Of a stretch of 36,290 bases of DNA, positions 22,358-33,791 are shown in pieces. Location: assembly GCA_902772935.1 (NCBI GenBank), contig CACYCR010000181.1, positions 1 through 36,290 of the forward strand, written 5' to 3'. Origin of the DNA: Oscillospiraceae bacterium. GTDB taxonomy: Bacteria > Bacillota > Clostridia > Oscillospirales > Acutalibacteraceae. Made by a program: the position numbers and the translations under genes. Numbering within the stretch: position 1 is the first letter of the stretch; each line of letters opens with the position of its first letter. The notes under the pieces were generated by a model that had not been told where the DNA came from, did not search any database, and saw only the letters and a program-made list of their open reading frames with translations.

Positions 22358-24262
22358 TCAATCGTCCTTTTTCGCCTGCGTCTGTCGCAAAAGCGCTTCC
22401 TGCTTTTTGAGATAGATGATCAATACGGAAATATCCGCCGGGCTGACGCCGGAAATGCGTGACGCCTGTCCGAGATTCTGCGGCTTCACTTTGTTCAGCT
22501 TTTCCTGCGCTTCCATCCGCAAGCCCTGAATCCGCGTATAATCCAGCGTTTCATCCAGCTTCTTAACCTCAAGTCGGCGCATCTCCTGTGCCTGCGCTTG
22601 CTGTCGCTTGATATAACCTTCATATTTAATGGAGATCTCAACCTGTTCAAAGACCTCCGCCGGCAGGTCCGGCCGATCCGGATCAAACGGTGCAAGACAC
22701 GCATAATCCAGCTGCGGTCGCCGGATCAGATCAATCAGGCGGCAACCGGTTTTCATTTCGGATGTTTCACGTGAAACAAGCAGCGCATCCAACGCAGGGC
22801 TCGGTGCAACACCGACCGATTCGACGCGGCGGCGTTCTTCCGCAATCAGTCGTTCCTTTTCCAGCAGCCGCTGCAATTTTTCTTCGCCGACCAGGCCGAC
22901 CGCATAGCCGATCTTTGTCAGCCGCAAATCCGCATTGTCCTGCCGCAGCAACAACCGGTACTCCGACCGGGAAGTCATCATGCGGTACGGATCCTGACAG
23001 CCGCGGGTCACCAGATCGTCGATCAGCGTGCCGATATAGGAACTGGCACGATCCAGCACCAGCGGGTCTTTGCCCTGCACCTTTTTTGCGGCGTTGATTC
23101 CGGCAATCAGCCCCTGTGCAGCAGCTTCTTCGTATCCGCTTGAGCCGTTGAACTGTCCGGCACCGAACAGACCCTGCAACGTTTTGAACTCCAGCGTCGG
23201 ATATAGTGCCTGCGGATCCACACAGTCATATTCGATGGCGTAGGCGGTGCGCATGACCTGTACATGTTCAAGACCGGGGATCGTGCGCAGAAACTTGAGC
23301 TGGACATCCTCGGGGAGAGAGGATGACATGCCTTGCAGATACATCTCTTCCGTGTGCGCGCCGCAAGGTTCAATGAAGAGCTGATGCCGCTGCTTTTCCG
23401 GAAAACGAACAATCTTGTCTTCAATGCTTGGGCAATACCGCGGACCAACGCCGTCAATTTTGCCGCTGAACAGGGGAGAGCGATCCAGATTTTCAAGGAT
23501 CACTTTTTTTGTCTCTTCATTGGTATAGGTCATATAGCAGGGGAGTTCATTTTTTGGCTGATACAGTCCATCAAACGAAAACGGGACAATCGGCTCGTCG
23601 CCGTCCTGCCGTTCAAGTCCGGAAAAATCAATACTTCTGCGGTTGACACGCGCCGGTGTTCCCGTTTTGAACCGTCTTGTCGGTACGCCGAGGCGCTTGA
23701 GCGCGTCTGCCAGCGCCGTTGCCGGGAACATCCCGTCCGGACCGCCGGCGTAAGATACGTCGCCGACATAGATGCGTCCGCCGAGAAAGGTGCCCGTTGC
23801 AAGAATCACCGTCTTTGCATGGTAGATCGCCTCCAGACGGGTCACCGCTTTCCAGGTGCCATCGGCGTTCTGCGTCAGATCAACGATCTCCGCCTGCACG
23901 ACCTCCAGATTCTCCTGCGTTTCCAGGCAGTGCTTCATGTATTCGCTGTAGCGGCGGCGGTCGATCTGCGCGCGCAGCGAATGTACGGCAGGCCCCTTTC
24001 CGCGGTTGAGCATCCGGCTTTGCAGGGTATTCGCGTCCGCCGCTTTGCCCATCTCACCGCCAAGCGCATCAATTTCACGCACAAGATGTCCTTTCGACGT
24101 TCCGCCGATCGAAGGGTTGCAGGGCATGTTGCCGACCCAGTCCATGTTGATCGTGAAAACGCCGACCGAAACACCGAGCCGCGCGGGTGCAAGCCCGGCT
24201 TCGATGCCGGCATGCCCCGCGCCGATCACCAGCACGTCATATTCTTTTGCAAAATACTGCAT
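22358..24262 (-). CDS. mnmG: tRNA uridine-34 carboxymethylaminomethyl enzyme MnmG (GidA), 634 aa
   Basis: With MnmE it installs the cmnm5 group on wobble U34 of several tRNAs, using FAD, NADH and methylene-THF. VIGAGHAGIEAG is the FAD Rossmann motif. NPSIGGTSKGHLVREIDALGG and GQFNGSSGYEEAAAQGL are GidA signatures (quoted in shortened form in positions 40-60 and 370-390). Length matches the family (about 630). ATG 24262 follows AAAGGA; an upstream in-frame ATG at 24286 lacks a ribosome site. mnmE is not in this window. The gene carries a perfect parS site within its coding sequence. Confidence 0.96.
   Translation of the reverse strand: MQYFAKEYDVLVIGAGHAGIEAGLAPARLGVSVGVFTINMDWVGNMPCNPSIGGTSKGHLVREIDALGGEMGKAADANTLQSRMLNRGKGPAVHSLRAQIDRRRYSEYMKHCLETQENLEVVQAEIVDLTQNADGTWKAVTRLEAIYHAKTVILATGTFLGGRIYVGDVSYAGGPDGMFPATALADALKRLGVPTRRFKTGTPARVNRRSIDFSGLERQDGDEPIVPFSFDGLYQPKNELPCYMTYTNEETKKVILENLDRSPLFSGKIDGVGPRYCPSIEDKIVRFPEKQRHQLFIEPCGAHTEEMYLQGMSSSLPEDVQLKFLRTIPGLEHVQVMRTAYAIEYDCVDPQALYPTLEFKTLQGLFGAGQFNGSSGYEEAAAQGLIAGINAAKKVQGKDPLVLDRASSYIGTLIDDLVTRGCQDPYRMMTSRSEYRLLLRQDNADLRLTKIGYAVGLVGEEKLQRLLEKERLIAEERRRVESVGVAPSPALDALLVSRETSEMKTGCRLIDLIRRPQLDYACLAPFDPDRPDLPAEVFEQVEISIKYEGYIKRQQAQAQEMRRLEVKKLDETLDYTRIQGLRMEAQEKLNKVKPQNLGQASRISGVSPADISVLIIYLKKQEALLRQTQAKKDD
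22763..22778. promoter_or_regulatory. parS centromere site inside mnmG
   Basis: TGTTTCACGTGAAACA is a perfect 16-bp palindrome matching the Firmicutes parS consensus TGTTNCACGTGAAACA. It encodes VSRET within MnmG. It lies about 12 kb from dnaA on the origin-proximal side, where ParB sites usually cluster. Confidence 0.93.
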
Positions 24263-24284
24263 AGTGTTTTCCTTTGCTTTGCCC

Positions 24285-24325
24285 AAAAGTTTTCCACGCT
24301 TGTTCGACAGCCGTTGAAAACTTTT
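24285..24325. other. Inverted repeat in the mnmG 5' leader
   Basis: AAAAGTTTTC (24285-24294) and GAAAACTTTT (24316-24325) form perfect 10-bp arms around a 21-nt loop. It lies between the phosphatase gene and mnmG and could be a weak terminator of the former or leader structure of the latter. TTTTCCACG at its edge resembles a DnaA box with two mismatches. Confidence 0.45.
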
Positions 24326-24354
24326 CTCTATATATTTATATTTCTATTTTGGAA

Positions 24355-25020
24355 TTATAAAACAGAAACACCCACAATGTCCAGGATGTCTTTTGCCGTT
24401 GCGGCGATGTGTGTTGCCCGGTGTGCCTCAAATTCTTCTTTGGAACCGTAACCGAACAGCACGCCGCAGCTGTCCACGCCCGCGCCGGCGGCGCCGTCAA
24501 TATCAAAACAGCGGTCGCCGACCATCAGTACCCGTGCTGTGTTGGCAGCGCCGAGCAGCTCCATGCTCTTGCGCACAAGGTCGGCTTTGCCGGCGTGATT
24601 GCTATCGTCAAACTGCGTACCGACCACGGCATCGAACAGGGCCGTCAGATGAAAGTGTTCCATCACATCGTAGATCAGCGTCTGCGGTTTGGACGAGGCA
24701 ATGCCGAGTTTCACGCCGTCTTGCCGCAGGGCTTTCAGTGTTTCAACCATCCCGTCATACAAACAGGCCTCGTAGATGCCTTTTTCACGGTAGCGTTTGC
24801 GGTAGCTTTTGATGTAGTCGCCGACCTGTTCCTCGCTTACGCCGTAAAAGGTCGTGAAGCTGTAATGGATCGGCGGCCCGATGAATTTTTTCAGATCCGA
24901 CAGGTCCGGGATCTCATGACCCTGCACTTCAAACGCATACTGCAGACTGCGCAGAATCCCTTCGCCGGTATCGATCACCGTGCCGTCAAAATCAAAAATC
25001 ACATAATCATAGTTGCGCAT
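24355..25020 (-). CDS. HAD-superfamily phosphatase, phosphoglycolate-phosphatase-like, 221 aa
   Basis: Class IA HAD hydrolase: motif I DFDGTVIDT (nucleophile Asp and acid Asp), motif II IASSKP, motif III Lys in HAGKAD, and motif IV MVGDRCFDIDGA. A helical cap (about 20-85) sits between I and II, as in Gph/PgmB relatives. The substrate cannot be fixed from sequence; phosphoglycolate or a phospho-sugar is typical. ATG 25020 has AAGGAG upstream; a longer frame from 25080 would run through a hairpin. It follows the LytR-CpsA-Psr gene in the same direction. Confidence 0.88.
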   Translation of the reverse strand: MRNYDYVIFDFDGTVIDTGEGILRSLQYAFEVQGHEIPDLSDLKKFIGPPIHYSFTTFYGVSEEQVGDYIKSYRKRYREKGIYEACLYDGMVETLKALRQDGVKLGIASSKPQTLIYDVMEHFHLTALFDAVVGTQFDDSNHAGKADLVRKSMELLGAANTARVLMVGDRCFDIDGAAGAGVDSCGVLFGYGSKEEFEAHRATHIAATAKDILDIVGVSVL

Positions 25021-25044
25021 AGGTTCTCCTTTTATACAGAACAA

Positions 25045-25072
25045 CGGGCGGACGCGCTGCGTTGTCCGCCCG
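25045..25072. terminator. Hairpin between lcp and HAD genes
   Basis: CGGGCGGAC (25045-25053) and GTCCGCCCG (25064-25072) form a 9-bp GC-rich stem. On the minus strand the following bases (TTGTTCTG) are a poor T-run, so it may attenuate rather than end transcription. Confidence 0.5.
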
Positions 25073-25080
25073 AAAAACAA

Positions 25081-26244
25081 TCAAAATCCGGAAACCAGTT
25101 GGAAGGGGACCACGCGGTCTTCTGAAAGCTCGATATTGCTTTCCCCGTAGATCCCGGTCTGAATCCGCTGCGCCGCCAGGGCAAAATCAATCAGTACCAG
25201 TGCCGTTCCGCCGATATAGCCCGCGCGGAAGACGTCATCATCCGCGATCGTTGTCTCCTGAATTCTATAATTCATCCAGCCGTTGGCAAGACCCTGCGCG
25301 CCGTAGGACAAAATCTCCATCTTGGTCAGATTCGTTTTGACATAACGGAGCAGGGAGTCAATCGCGTTGTTGAGCTGCGAGAGGGAGGCGCCTCTTGCGG
25401 AATCCATCAGCGCCATGATGACCTTGCGCTGCCGCCGGGTACGGCTGACATCGCTGTCGGAGTCGCTTTTGCGGATTCGCGCATACACCAGCGCCTGCCA
25501 ACCGTTGAGCCGCACGTTTTTGCCGTAGGGGAATTCCTTGTGGTCGGTTGAGGTGCTGCGAATATATTCCGCTTCATACTGTTCCACGTCGATGGTCAGG
25601 CCGCCGAGGGCATTGATGATGTCCGTGAAGGAACTGAAATCGACTGCAGCATAGTAATCGATTTTGATTTTGAAATTCTTTTCGATCGTTTCCAGCAGAC
25701 CGTCCACACCGCCGTACATATAAGAGGAATTGATCTTGCCGTACCGCTCCACGCCGCGGATATTCATATACGTCCACGTATCGCGGAAAAGGGAGGTCAT
25801 GTTGATCGTTTTGGTCTTTTTGTTGAGTGAAACGAGAATCAGGGTGTCCGAACGGCCGCCCTTTTCAAGCGCTTCCGCGGAGTCGAGACCGATCAGCAGC
25901 ACATTGATGACATTTTTGCTGCTCATCGGTACGCCGTCATTGTTCGCCCATTTGGAAAGATAATCATTGAGCGATCCGGCGGCGTCAATGGACTGCATGA
26001 TCTCATAGTCTTCGTCGTCATAGATTTCATCGCCGTTCATCGTCTGCGTACTCGCATTCTTATCGGCATAATCGATCTTGCCGAGCTTTGCGTTGACATA
26101 GCCGAGACCGACGGCAAAAATCACAACAAAAAGCATCAGAAAAAATGTCAGATTCTTTGCCCGGTGCTGTTTGTCGAGCCAAAGAAACTGTGTCAGCGGA
26201 TTTCCTTTTCTTTCCGGCTTGGGTTTTTGGTTCAAGCTGCTCAC
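25081..26244 (-). CDS. LytR-CpsA-Psr family cell-wall ligase, 387 aa
   Basis: LCP enzymes transfer anionic polymers from lipid carriers to peptidoglycan on the outer face of the membrane. There is a short cytoplasmic N terminus and one membrane helix (NLTFFLMLFVVIFAVGLGYV in 31-50). The LCP domain begins at about 112: NVLLIGLDS, GGRSDTLILVSL, TSLFRDTWTY, and ALVYARIRKSDSDSDVSRTRRQ, which carries the conserved Arg residues contacting pyrophosphate. The start is taken as GTG 26244 with a weak purine-rich site; TTG 26235 is an alternative. It is 27 bp downstream of gyrA, so may share its transcript. Confidence 0.9.
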   Translation of the reverse strand: MSSLNQKPKPERKGNPLTQFLWLDKQHRAKNLTFFLMLFVVIFAVGLGYVNAKLGKIDYADKNASTQTMNGDEIYDDEDYEIMQSIDAAGSLNDYLSKWANNDGVPMSSKNVINVLLIGLDSAEALEKGGRSDTLILVSLNKKTKTINMTSLFRDTWTYMNIRGVERYGKINSSYMYGGVDGLLETIEKNFKIKIDYYAAVDFSSFTDIINALGGLTIDVEQYEAEYIRSTSTDHKEFPYGKNVRLNGWQALVYARIRKSDSDSDVSRTRRQRKVIMALMDSARGASLSQLNNAIDSLLRYVKTNLTKMEILSYGAQGLANGWMNYRIQETTIADDDVFRAGYIGGTALVLIDFALAAQRIQTGIYGESNIELSEDRVVPFQLVSGF

Positions 26245-26271
26245 TTCTTTCTTTTGTTTCGTCCGCCGTTT

Positions 26272-28788
26272 TTATTCTTCTACATTTGCAGCGGAAGATA
26301 CGTCTGCCGCTTCGGTTTCTTCCGGAAGATCATTTTCGTCATTCTCACTCTTGATGGCCGCTGCGGAAACCACTTTTTCACCGGACGTGACACGCATTAC
26401 ACCGACGCCGCGCGACGTTCTGGAATTGACGTTGATCTCGTTTGCGTTCATACGGATGACAATACCGTCAGAGGAGATGAGAATGACGTCGTCATCCTCA
26501 CGTACCAGACAGACGGAAGCCACGTTTCCGTATTTTTCAGTCTTATAGTTTGTTGAACCTTTGCCGCCGCGGGTCTGACAGCGGTATTCGGAAAGCTCAC
26601 TGCGCCGGCCGAGACCGGTTTCGGAAACGGTCAGGATTTTTGCGTCGTCCGTTTCGTTTTCCGCAATGGCGCACATACCGACCACTTCGTCGTCCGCCCG
26701 CAGTTCAATGGAACGCACACCGCGCGCGGTTCTGCCGATGGCGCGGGCATCGTTTTCATTGAAGCGGATGCCGTAACCGTTGCGCGTCGCAATATAGATG
26801 TCGTCGTTGCCTTCGGTCAGCTTGACCCACGCGAGCTCGTCGCCTTCATCAAGGTTGATGGCAATGATGCCGCCCTTGCGGATGTTGCGGTATTCGTCAA
26901 GCCTGGTGCGCTTGATGACGCCTTTGCGTGTTGCCATGCAAAGGTAATACTTGTCCTCGCCGAAGTTCGGCACCCGGATCATCGCGCTGACCTTTTCGCC
27001 GTTTTCCAGGGGCAGCAGGTTGACAATGTTGATGCCCTTGCTCTGGCGGCTGGCCTCCGGGATCTCATAGCCCTTGAGGCGATAGGTCCGGCCGTACGTC
27101 GTGAAGAACATGATGAAGTCATGACTCGAGCAGGAGAACATGGTCTGCGTGACATCTTCTTCTCTGCGGCTCATGCCTTTGATGCCCTTGCCGCCACGGC
27201 GCTGAATGGAGTATTCCGCCGTCGGCATCCGTTTGATATAGCCGAAGGTTGTCAGCGTATACATGCATTCCTCTTCCGGAATGAGATCTTCGACATCCAC
27301 TTCACCGCTGACGTTGACGATTTCGGTCAGACGCGGATCGGCAAACTTGCCGCGCAGCGCCATTGCTTCATCTTTGACGATTTCCAGCACGCGGCTCTCA
27401 CTGGCAAGGATGTCCTGGTATTCCGCAATCTTGGCCTGGATCGCTTTGAGTTCATCTTCGATTTTGATACGCTCGAGACCGGTCAACTGACCGAGACGCA
27501 TTTTGACAATGGCGTCCGCCTGAATGTCGTCAAAGCCGAAGCGTTCCATGAGCGCGGCCTTGCCTTCCGCCTGATCCTTTGCCTTGCGCAAAATGGCGAT
27601 GATTTCGTCAATGTAATCCAGCGCGGTTTTCAGACCTTGCAGGATGTGTTCGCGCTCCATCGCTTTTTTCAGATCAAAGCGGGTGCGGCGTTCGATGACT
27701 TTTTCCTGAAAGTGGATGTATTCCTCCAGAATCTGCCGCAGAGTCAGAATGCGCGGCACACCGTCCACAAGGGCGAGCATGATGATACCGTAGGTGATCT
27801 GCAGCTGCGTCATGGAGTACAGCGAATTGAGAACGACCTGCGGATTCGCCTCACGCTTGAGGTCGATCACAAGGTTCATGCCTTCGCGGTTGGAATAGTC
27901 GTTGATATCGGAAATGCCGTCCAGACGTTTTTCCTTAACCAGATCCGCAATGGATTCGATCAGACGACGTTTGTTGACCTGATAGGGGAGTTCGGAAATG
28001 ACAATCTGGAAGCGGCCGTTTTTTGCTTCCACGATTTCGGCGCGGGCACGCACGGTGATCTTTGCGCGGCCGGTGCCGTAAGCGGCACGGATGCCCGCCT
28101 TACCCATGATGATGCCGGCGGTCGGGAAATCCGGGCCTTTGATATAGGTCATCAGTTCATCCAGCGAAGCATCCGGATGGTCGATCAGATAGCACATGCC
28201 GTCGATGACCTCGCCGATGTTGTGCGGCGGAATGTTCGTCGCCATACCGACGGCGATACCCGTGGACCCGTTGACCAGAATGTTCGGAAAACGAGAGGGG
28301 AGAACGGTCGGCTCTTTCAGACGGTCGTCATAGTTCGGAATGAAGTCGACGGTATCCTTGTCGATATCCGTGAGCATCTCCATGGAGATCTTGCTCATGC
28401 GCGACTCGGTATAACGGTAGGCTGCCGGGGGGTCGCCGTCCACGGAACCGAAGTTGCCGTGACCGTCCACCAGCAGATAGCGCGTGGAGAAGGTCTGCGC
28501 CAGACGCACCATTGCGTCGTAAACAGAAGCGTCGCCGTGCGGATGATAGCGACCCAGAACGGAACCGACGGTGTCCGCGCATTTGCGGTACGCCTTATCG
28601 GGATACAGGCCGTTTTCATGCATCGTATACAGGATACGGCGGTGTACGGGCTTCAGACCGTCGCGCACATCCGGCAGGGCGCGGGACGTGATGACCGACA
28701 TGGAGTAGCTCAAAAAGGATGAGCGCATCTCCTTGTTCAGATCAACGTCAATGATCGTTTGATTTTCATAATTTGAAGTGTTATCCAT
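26272..28788 (-). CDS. gyrA: DNA gyrase subunit A, 838 aa
   Basis: Breaks and reseals DNA for negative supercoiling. The catalytic Tyr is in AAYRYTE; the winged helix carries [17 protein letters not shown]. The C-terminal beta-pinwheel includes the GyrA box QTRGGKG (in CQTRGGKGS), which supports true gyrase rather than topoisomerase IV. In the quinolone-determining region the residue equivalent to E. coli Ser83 is Ala and the next is Ser, as in mycobacteria. Asp87 is kept. ATG 28788 follows AAGGTG; the GTG at 28797 overlaps that site. Confidence 0.97.
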   Translation of the reverse strand: MDNTSNYENQTIIDVDLNKEMRSSFLSYSMSVITSRALPDVRDGLKPVHRRILYTMHENGLYPDKAYRKCADTVGSVLGRYHPHGDASVYDAMVRLAQTFSTRYLLVDGHGNFGSVDGDPPAAYRYTESRMSKISMEMLTDIDKDTVDFIPNYDDRLKEPTVLPSRFPNILVNGSTGIAVGMATNIPPHNIGEVIDGMCYLIDHPDASLDELMTYIKGPDFPTAGIIMGKAGIRAAYGTGRAKITVRARAEIVEAKNGRFQIVISELPYQVNKRRLIESIADLVKEKRLDGISDINDYSNREGMNLVIDLKREANPQVVLNSLYSMTQLQITYGIIMLALVDGVPRILTLRQILEEYIHFQEKVIERRTRFDLKKAMEREHILQGLKTALDYIDEIIAILRKAKDQAEGKAALMERFGFDDIQADAIVKMRLGQLTGLERIKIEDELKAIQAKIAEYQDILASESRVLEIVKDEAMALRGKFADPRLTEIVNVSGEVDVEDLIPEEECMYTLTTFGYIKRMPTAEYSIQRRGGKGIKGMSRREEDVTQTMFSCSSHDFIMFFTTYGRTYRLKGYEIPEASRQSKGINIVNLLPLENGEKVSAMIRVPNFGEDKYYLCMATRKGVIKRTRLDEYRNIRKGGIIAINLDEGDELAWVKLTEGNDDIYIATRNGYGIRFNENDARAIGRTARGVRSIELRADDEVVGMCAIAENETDDAKILTVSETGLGRRSELSEYRCQTRGGKGSTNYKTEKYGNVASVCLVREDDDVILISSDGIVIRMNANEINVNSRTSRGVGVMRVTSGEKVVSAAAIKSENDENDLPEETEAADVSSAANVEE

Positions 28789-28814
28789 TGTAATCACCTT
28801 GCATTATACCAAGC

Positions 28815-30854
<2,040 letters not shown>

Positions 30855-31100
30855 TTAAAACGGTTTTTCCGCTCGCAGCAACAAGGTTGCCGGCGAAATC
30901 TGCGATATATATACGGTTTTATCATTTGCGACAATAAAGGACTTCGGCAGCTCCGTCGATACATAGACCACATCGCCTTTTTTTTCGGCATTGGAAAGAA
31001 AGTCGCGGGTATGCTTGGAAACTGTCGTGGTATCCATATCAAAGATCCCGACGATTTCTTCTGTATTGATCACACTGTTTTGCCCGAGATGCAGATACAT
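30855..31100 (-). CDS. remB: RemB-like (DUF370) regulator, 81 aa
   Basis: MYLHLGQNSVINTEEIVGIFDMD starts the DUF370 fold (shown here through residue 20 only in essence). The family includes B. subtilis RemA/YlzA and RemB/YaaB, the latter at the same place between recF and gyrB. RemA is a ring-shaped DNA-binding activator of matrix genes; RemB's role is less clear. ATG 31100 has GAGGAA upstream; a longer frame to 31118 lies over the recF end. It is 10 bp after recF. Confidence 0.88.
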   Translation of the reverse strand: MYLHLGQNSVINTEEIVGIFDMDTTTVSKHTRDFLSNAEKKGDVVYVSTELPKSFIVANDKTVYISQISPATLLLRAEKPF

Positions 31101-31110
31101 GATTCGTTCC

Positions 31111-32202
31111 TCACACAATGCTGCCGTTCTTCATCCGAAAGGCTTTGCCGTATTTCAGATTTTTGACCGACGTCGGATCACAGCAGGTAATGAACACCTG
31201 CCAGTTTTTGATATGATTCAGGATGTAATTCTGCCGGTCGGTGTCCAACTCGCTCATCACATCGTCCAGAAGCGCTACCGGCTGTTCCCCGGTGAAGCTT
31301 TTGATGACAGCCGCTTCACCGAGTTTAAGCGCAAGCGCGGCGGAGCGCTGCTGTCCCTGCGAACCGTAGCTGCGGGCGGACAGGTCGTCAATCTGAATTG
31401 TCAGATCATCCCGGTGCGGACCGACGGAGGTCGACCCGGTCAGAATGTCGTTTTTTCGTGCGGCATACAGAAGATTCTTCATACTCTCATAGATCTCCTG
31501 CTTCGTACTGCCGGCCGCCGGGCACTGCTCAAAGTAGGAAAGAGACAATTCCTCTTTCTTTTTGGAAATGCCGGCATAGATCTCCGTGCTGAATTCCTTG
31601 ATCCGGTTGACATAACCGATGCGCTGCCGGATAATCTCGCTGGCGTAATATGCGATGCGCTCTTCCCAGACGTCCAGCGTGTCATACAATTCGCTGTGGT
31701 ATGCCACATCCTTCAAGAGTATATTGCGCTCTGCAACAGCTTTGTTGTAATTGGACAACGCAATGGCATAATTCGGTTTGAGCTGGCTGATGGCAACATC
31801 GAGGAATCGGCGCCGCTCATAGGGACCGTCTTTTACCAGAGAAAGATGGACCGGCGAAAACACGACTGCGAGAAACTGTCCGATCGCCTTTGACGCCGAC
31901 TTGAGTTTCACGCCGTTGCAGACAAACTTTCGGCCGTTCTCGATTTCCAGCAGCATATTCTGCTCCCGGTTTTCGCCGAAAAAATCAAGAGACAGCGAGG
32001 CTTTTGCATGATTGAAATGAATACATTCCGCATCCTTCGCACCGCGAAAGCTCCGACAGCCGGTGAACAGCCAGATGGCCTCGATCAGATTGGTTTTTCC
32101 CTGTGCATTATCGCCGTAGATGATGTTGACGCCGTCACAAAACGAAAGAACCTCTTCTTCGATATTCCGGAAATGTTTGACTTCCAGCGTTGTTACATAC
32201 AT
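31111..32202 (-). CDS. recF: DNA replication and repair protein RecF, 363 aa
   Basis: SMC-like ATPase that helps load RecA at single-strand gaps. Walker A GDNAQGKTN (about 34-42), signature SYGSQGQQRSAALALKL, Walker B ALLDDVMSELD. Length fits the family (360-370). The start overlaps the yaaA end by 10 bp, suggesting coupling. Confidence 0.97.
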   Translation of the reverse strand: MYVTTLEVKHFRNIEEEVLSFCDGVNIIYGDNAQGKTNLIEAIWLFTGCRSFRGAKDAECIHFNHAKASLSLDFFGENREQNMLLEIENGRKFVCNGVKLKSASKAIGQFLAVVFSPVHLSLVKDGPYERRRFLDVAISQLKPNYAIALSNYNKAVAERNILLKDVAYHSELYDTLDVWEERIAYYASEIIRQRIGYVNRIKEFSTEIYAGISKKKEELSLSYFEQCPAAGSTKQEIYESMKNLLYAARKNDILTGSTSVGPHRDDLTIQIDDLSARSYGSQGQQRSAALALKLGEAAVIKSFTGEQPVALLDDVMSELDTDRQNYILNHIKNWQVFITCCDPTSVKNLKYGKAFRMKNGSIV

Positions 32203-32441
32203 GAGAGAACCTCATATTCGTTTTTTTCAAATTCAAATACGTCGCCGTTGCGCAGCTTCCTGCCGCGCTGCAGACAAACTTCGCGGTTGACCTTGACAAG
32301 ACCTTCCTGAATGACGAACTTCGCCTGTCCGCCGGTTGAAACCGCCGCAGAGAGTTTCAGTGCGGAATCCAACCGGATAAACGGCGTATTGATTTCTATT
32401 TTCTGCCGCTTTTTTTCAGCGACTCTGACTTTGATTTTCAT
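32193..32441 (-). CDS. yaaA: S4-domain RNA-binding protein YaaA/RlbA, 82 aa
   Basis: Small S4 domain: FIRLDSALKLSAAVSTGG, then VNREVCLQRGRKLRNGDVFEF. It occupies the invariant place between dnaN and recF. The family binds RNA and has been linked to ribosome assembly. It has a basic N-terminal tail (EKKRQK). Confidence 0.93.
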   Translation of the reverse strand: MKIKVRVAEKKRQKIEINTPFIRLDSALKLSAAVSTGGQAKFVIQEGLVKVNREVCLQRGRKLRNGDVFEFEKNEYEVLSCM

Positions 32442-32462
32442 ATGCAGTCATCCTAAAGCTGA

Positions 32463-33557
32463 TCAGATTCTGACGGGAAGAACCAGGAACAAAAAGCGGT
32501 CACCTTCGGTCGGCAGAATCAGAATCGGCTGATTTGCGCTGTTGAATTCCAGTTTGACTTCATCGGTCTCGCAGGCCTTCAGCGCGTCAAGAATAAACTT
32601 GCTGTTGAAGCCGATTTCAACGTCATTGCCGATCACGGTTGCGTACATCTTATCGTTTGCCGTACCGATGGCTGTCACAGACGAAAAGCGGATGCGTTCA
32701 TGCTCCACCGCGCAGCGGATCGGATTGGAACGGTCGGTGATGATCAGCGCCGTGCGCTCCACACATTCAATCAGGCGGCGGGTTTCAGCCGTGACAGTTG
32801 TTGTTGCGGAAAGGGGAATCGCCGCTTTGTAATCAATGAAATTGCCTTCCAGAAGCCGGGAGATCACACGATATTCACCGACCTCAAAGCAGATGTGCCG
32901 TTTGCCGACGCTGATGGAATATGTCTTTTCATCATCTTCACCGAGCTTGACAACTTCGCTGAGTGTCTTTGCCGGGACCACAAAGGAAACGTCGCTGCCT
33001 CTGTAATCGATGTCTTCGCGGCGGATGGCAAGCCGGGCGCCATCCACAGCGATCAGAACGATCTTGCCGTCACTGATTTCAAATTTAACGCCGGAATGTA
33101 CCGGATTGCGTTCGCTTGTCGAAACGGAGAAGACGGTCTTGCGGATCATGTCCTTCAGCAGACCTTCCTGAATGACGATCGGAAAACCGGCGGATACGGT
33201 CGGAAGATCGGGATATTCGTCGGAAGACGTACCGATGATCGAATACTCCGTTTCGCCGCTCTTGATCTTGCAGATGTTTCTTTCGTCACTTTCAATCATG
33301 ACGCTTTCTGCGGGCAGCATGCGCAAAATGTCGCAGAAATTCTTGGCGTTGAGAATGATGCTGCCGTTTTCTTCCACTTCCGCCGGCAGATACGTTTCCG
33401 TGCCAACCTCCAGGTCATACCCGGTCAGACGGATATTGTCGCCGAGCGCATCGATCAGGATGCCTTCAATCGCGGGAATTGTCGACTTGGCGGAAACGGT
33501 ACGCTGAATATTCATGCATGCTTTTGCAAGCTTCGCGCTGTCGCAGATGATTTTCAT
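32463..33557 (-). CDS. dnaN: DNA polymerase III beta sliding clamp, 364 aa
   Basis: Three-domain clamp (about 120 residues each), ring dimer that tethers the polymerase. N-terminal MKIICDSAKLAKACMNIQRT and C-terminal FLFLVLPVRI (the usual end is LIMPVRL) are typical. AGGAGG lies 7 nt before the ATG. A direct repeat TTTTTTGAAG occurs twice immediately upstream. Confidence 0.97.
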   Translation of the reverse strand: MKIICDSAKLAKACMNIQRTVSAKSTIPAIEGILIDALGDNIRLTGYDLEVGTETYLPAEVEENGSIILNAKNFCDILRMLPAESVMIESDERNICKIKSGETEYSIIGTSSDEYPDLPTVSAGFPIVIQEGLLKDMIRKTVFSVSTSERNPVHSGVKFEISDGKIVLIAVDGARLAIRREDIDYRGSDVSFVVPAKTLSEVVKLGEDDEKTYSISVGKRHICFEVGEYRVISRLLEGNFIDYKAAIPLSATTTVTAETRRLIECVERTALIITDRSNPIRCAVEHERIRFSSVTAIGTANDKMYATVIGNDVEIGFNSKFILDALKACETDEVKLEFNSANQPILILPTEGDRFLFLVLPVRI

Positions 33558-33713
33558 GATTTATCCTCCTTCAAAAAACTTCAAAAAATTGCTTGTGTTG
33601 TAAGATAATTAAAATAGTAGTATTAGTAGGAACGTGAAAATGATGGAAAAGCGAAAAAGTGCTTGAACTGCAGCGGAATTTTCACATGCAGAGTTTTGTT
33701 GAAAATCTGGCGG

Positions 33714-33747
33714 TCTTCCACACGGCAAAAATGCGCGTGTGGAAAAT
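33714..33747. other. Facing DnaA-box-like pair in the dnaA-dnaN spacer
   Basis: TCTTCCACA (33714-33722) and, reversed, TTTTCCACA (33747-33739) differ from TTATCCACA by two and one bases. They form an inverted repeat with TTCCACACG arms. TTTTCACA (33679-33686) is a further partial match. The 234-bp spacer holds no gene and is a plausible part of oriC, though no perfect box is present. Confidence 0.5.
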
Positions 33748-33791
33748 GTTGAAAATTAAGGATGAAATGTGAAATAAAACATGAAAAATCC

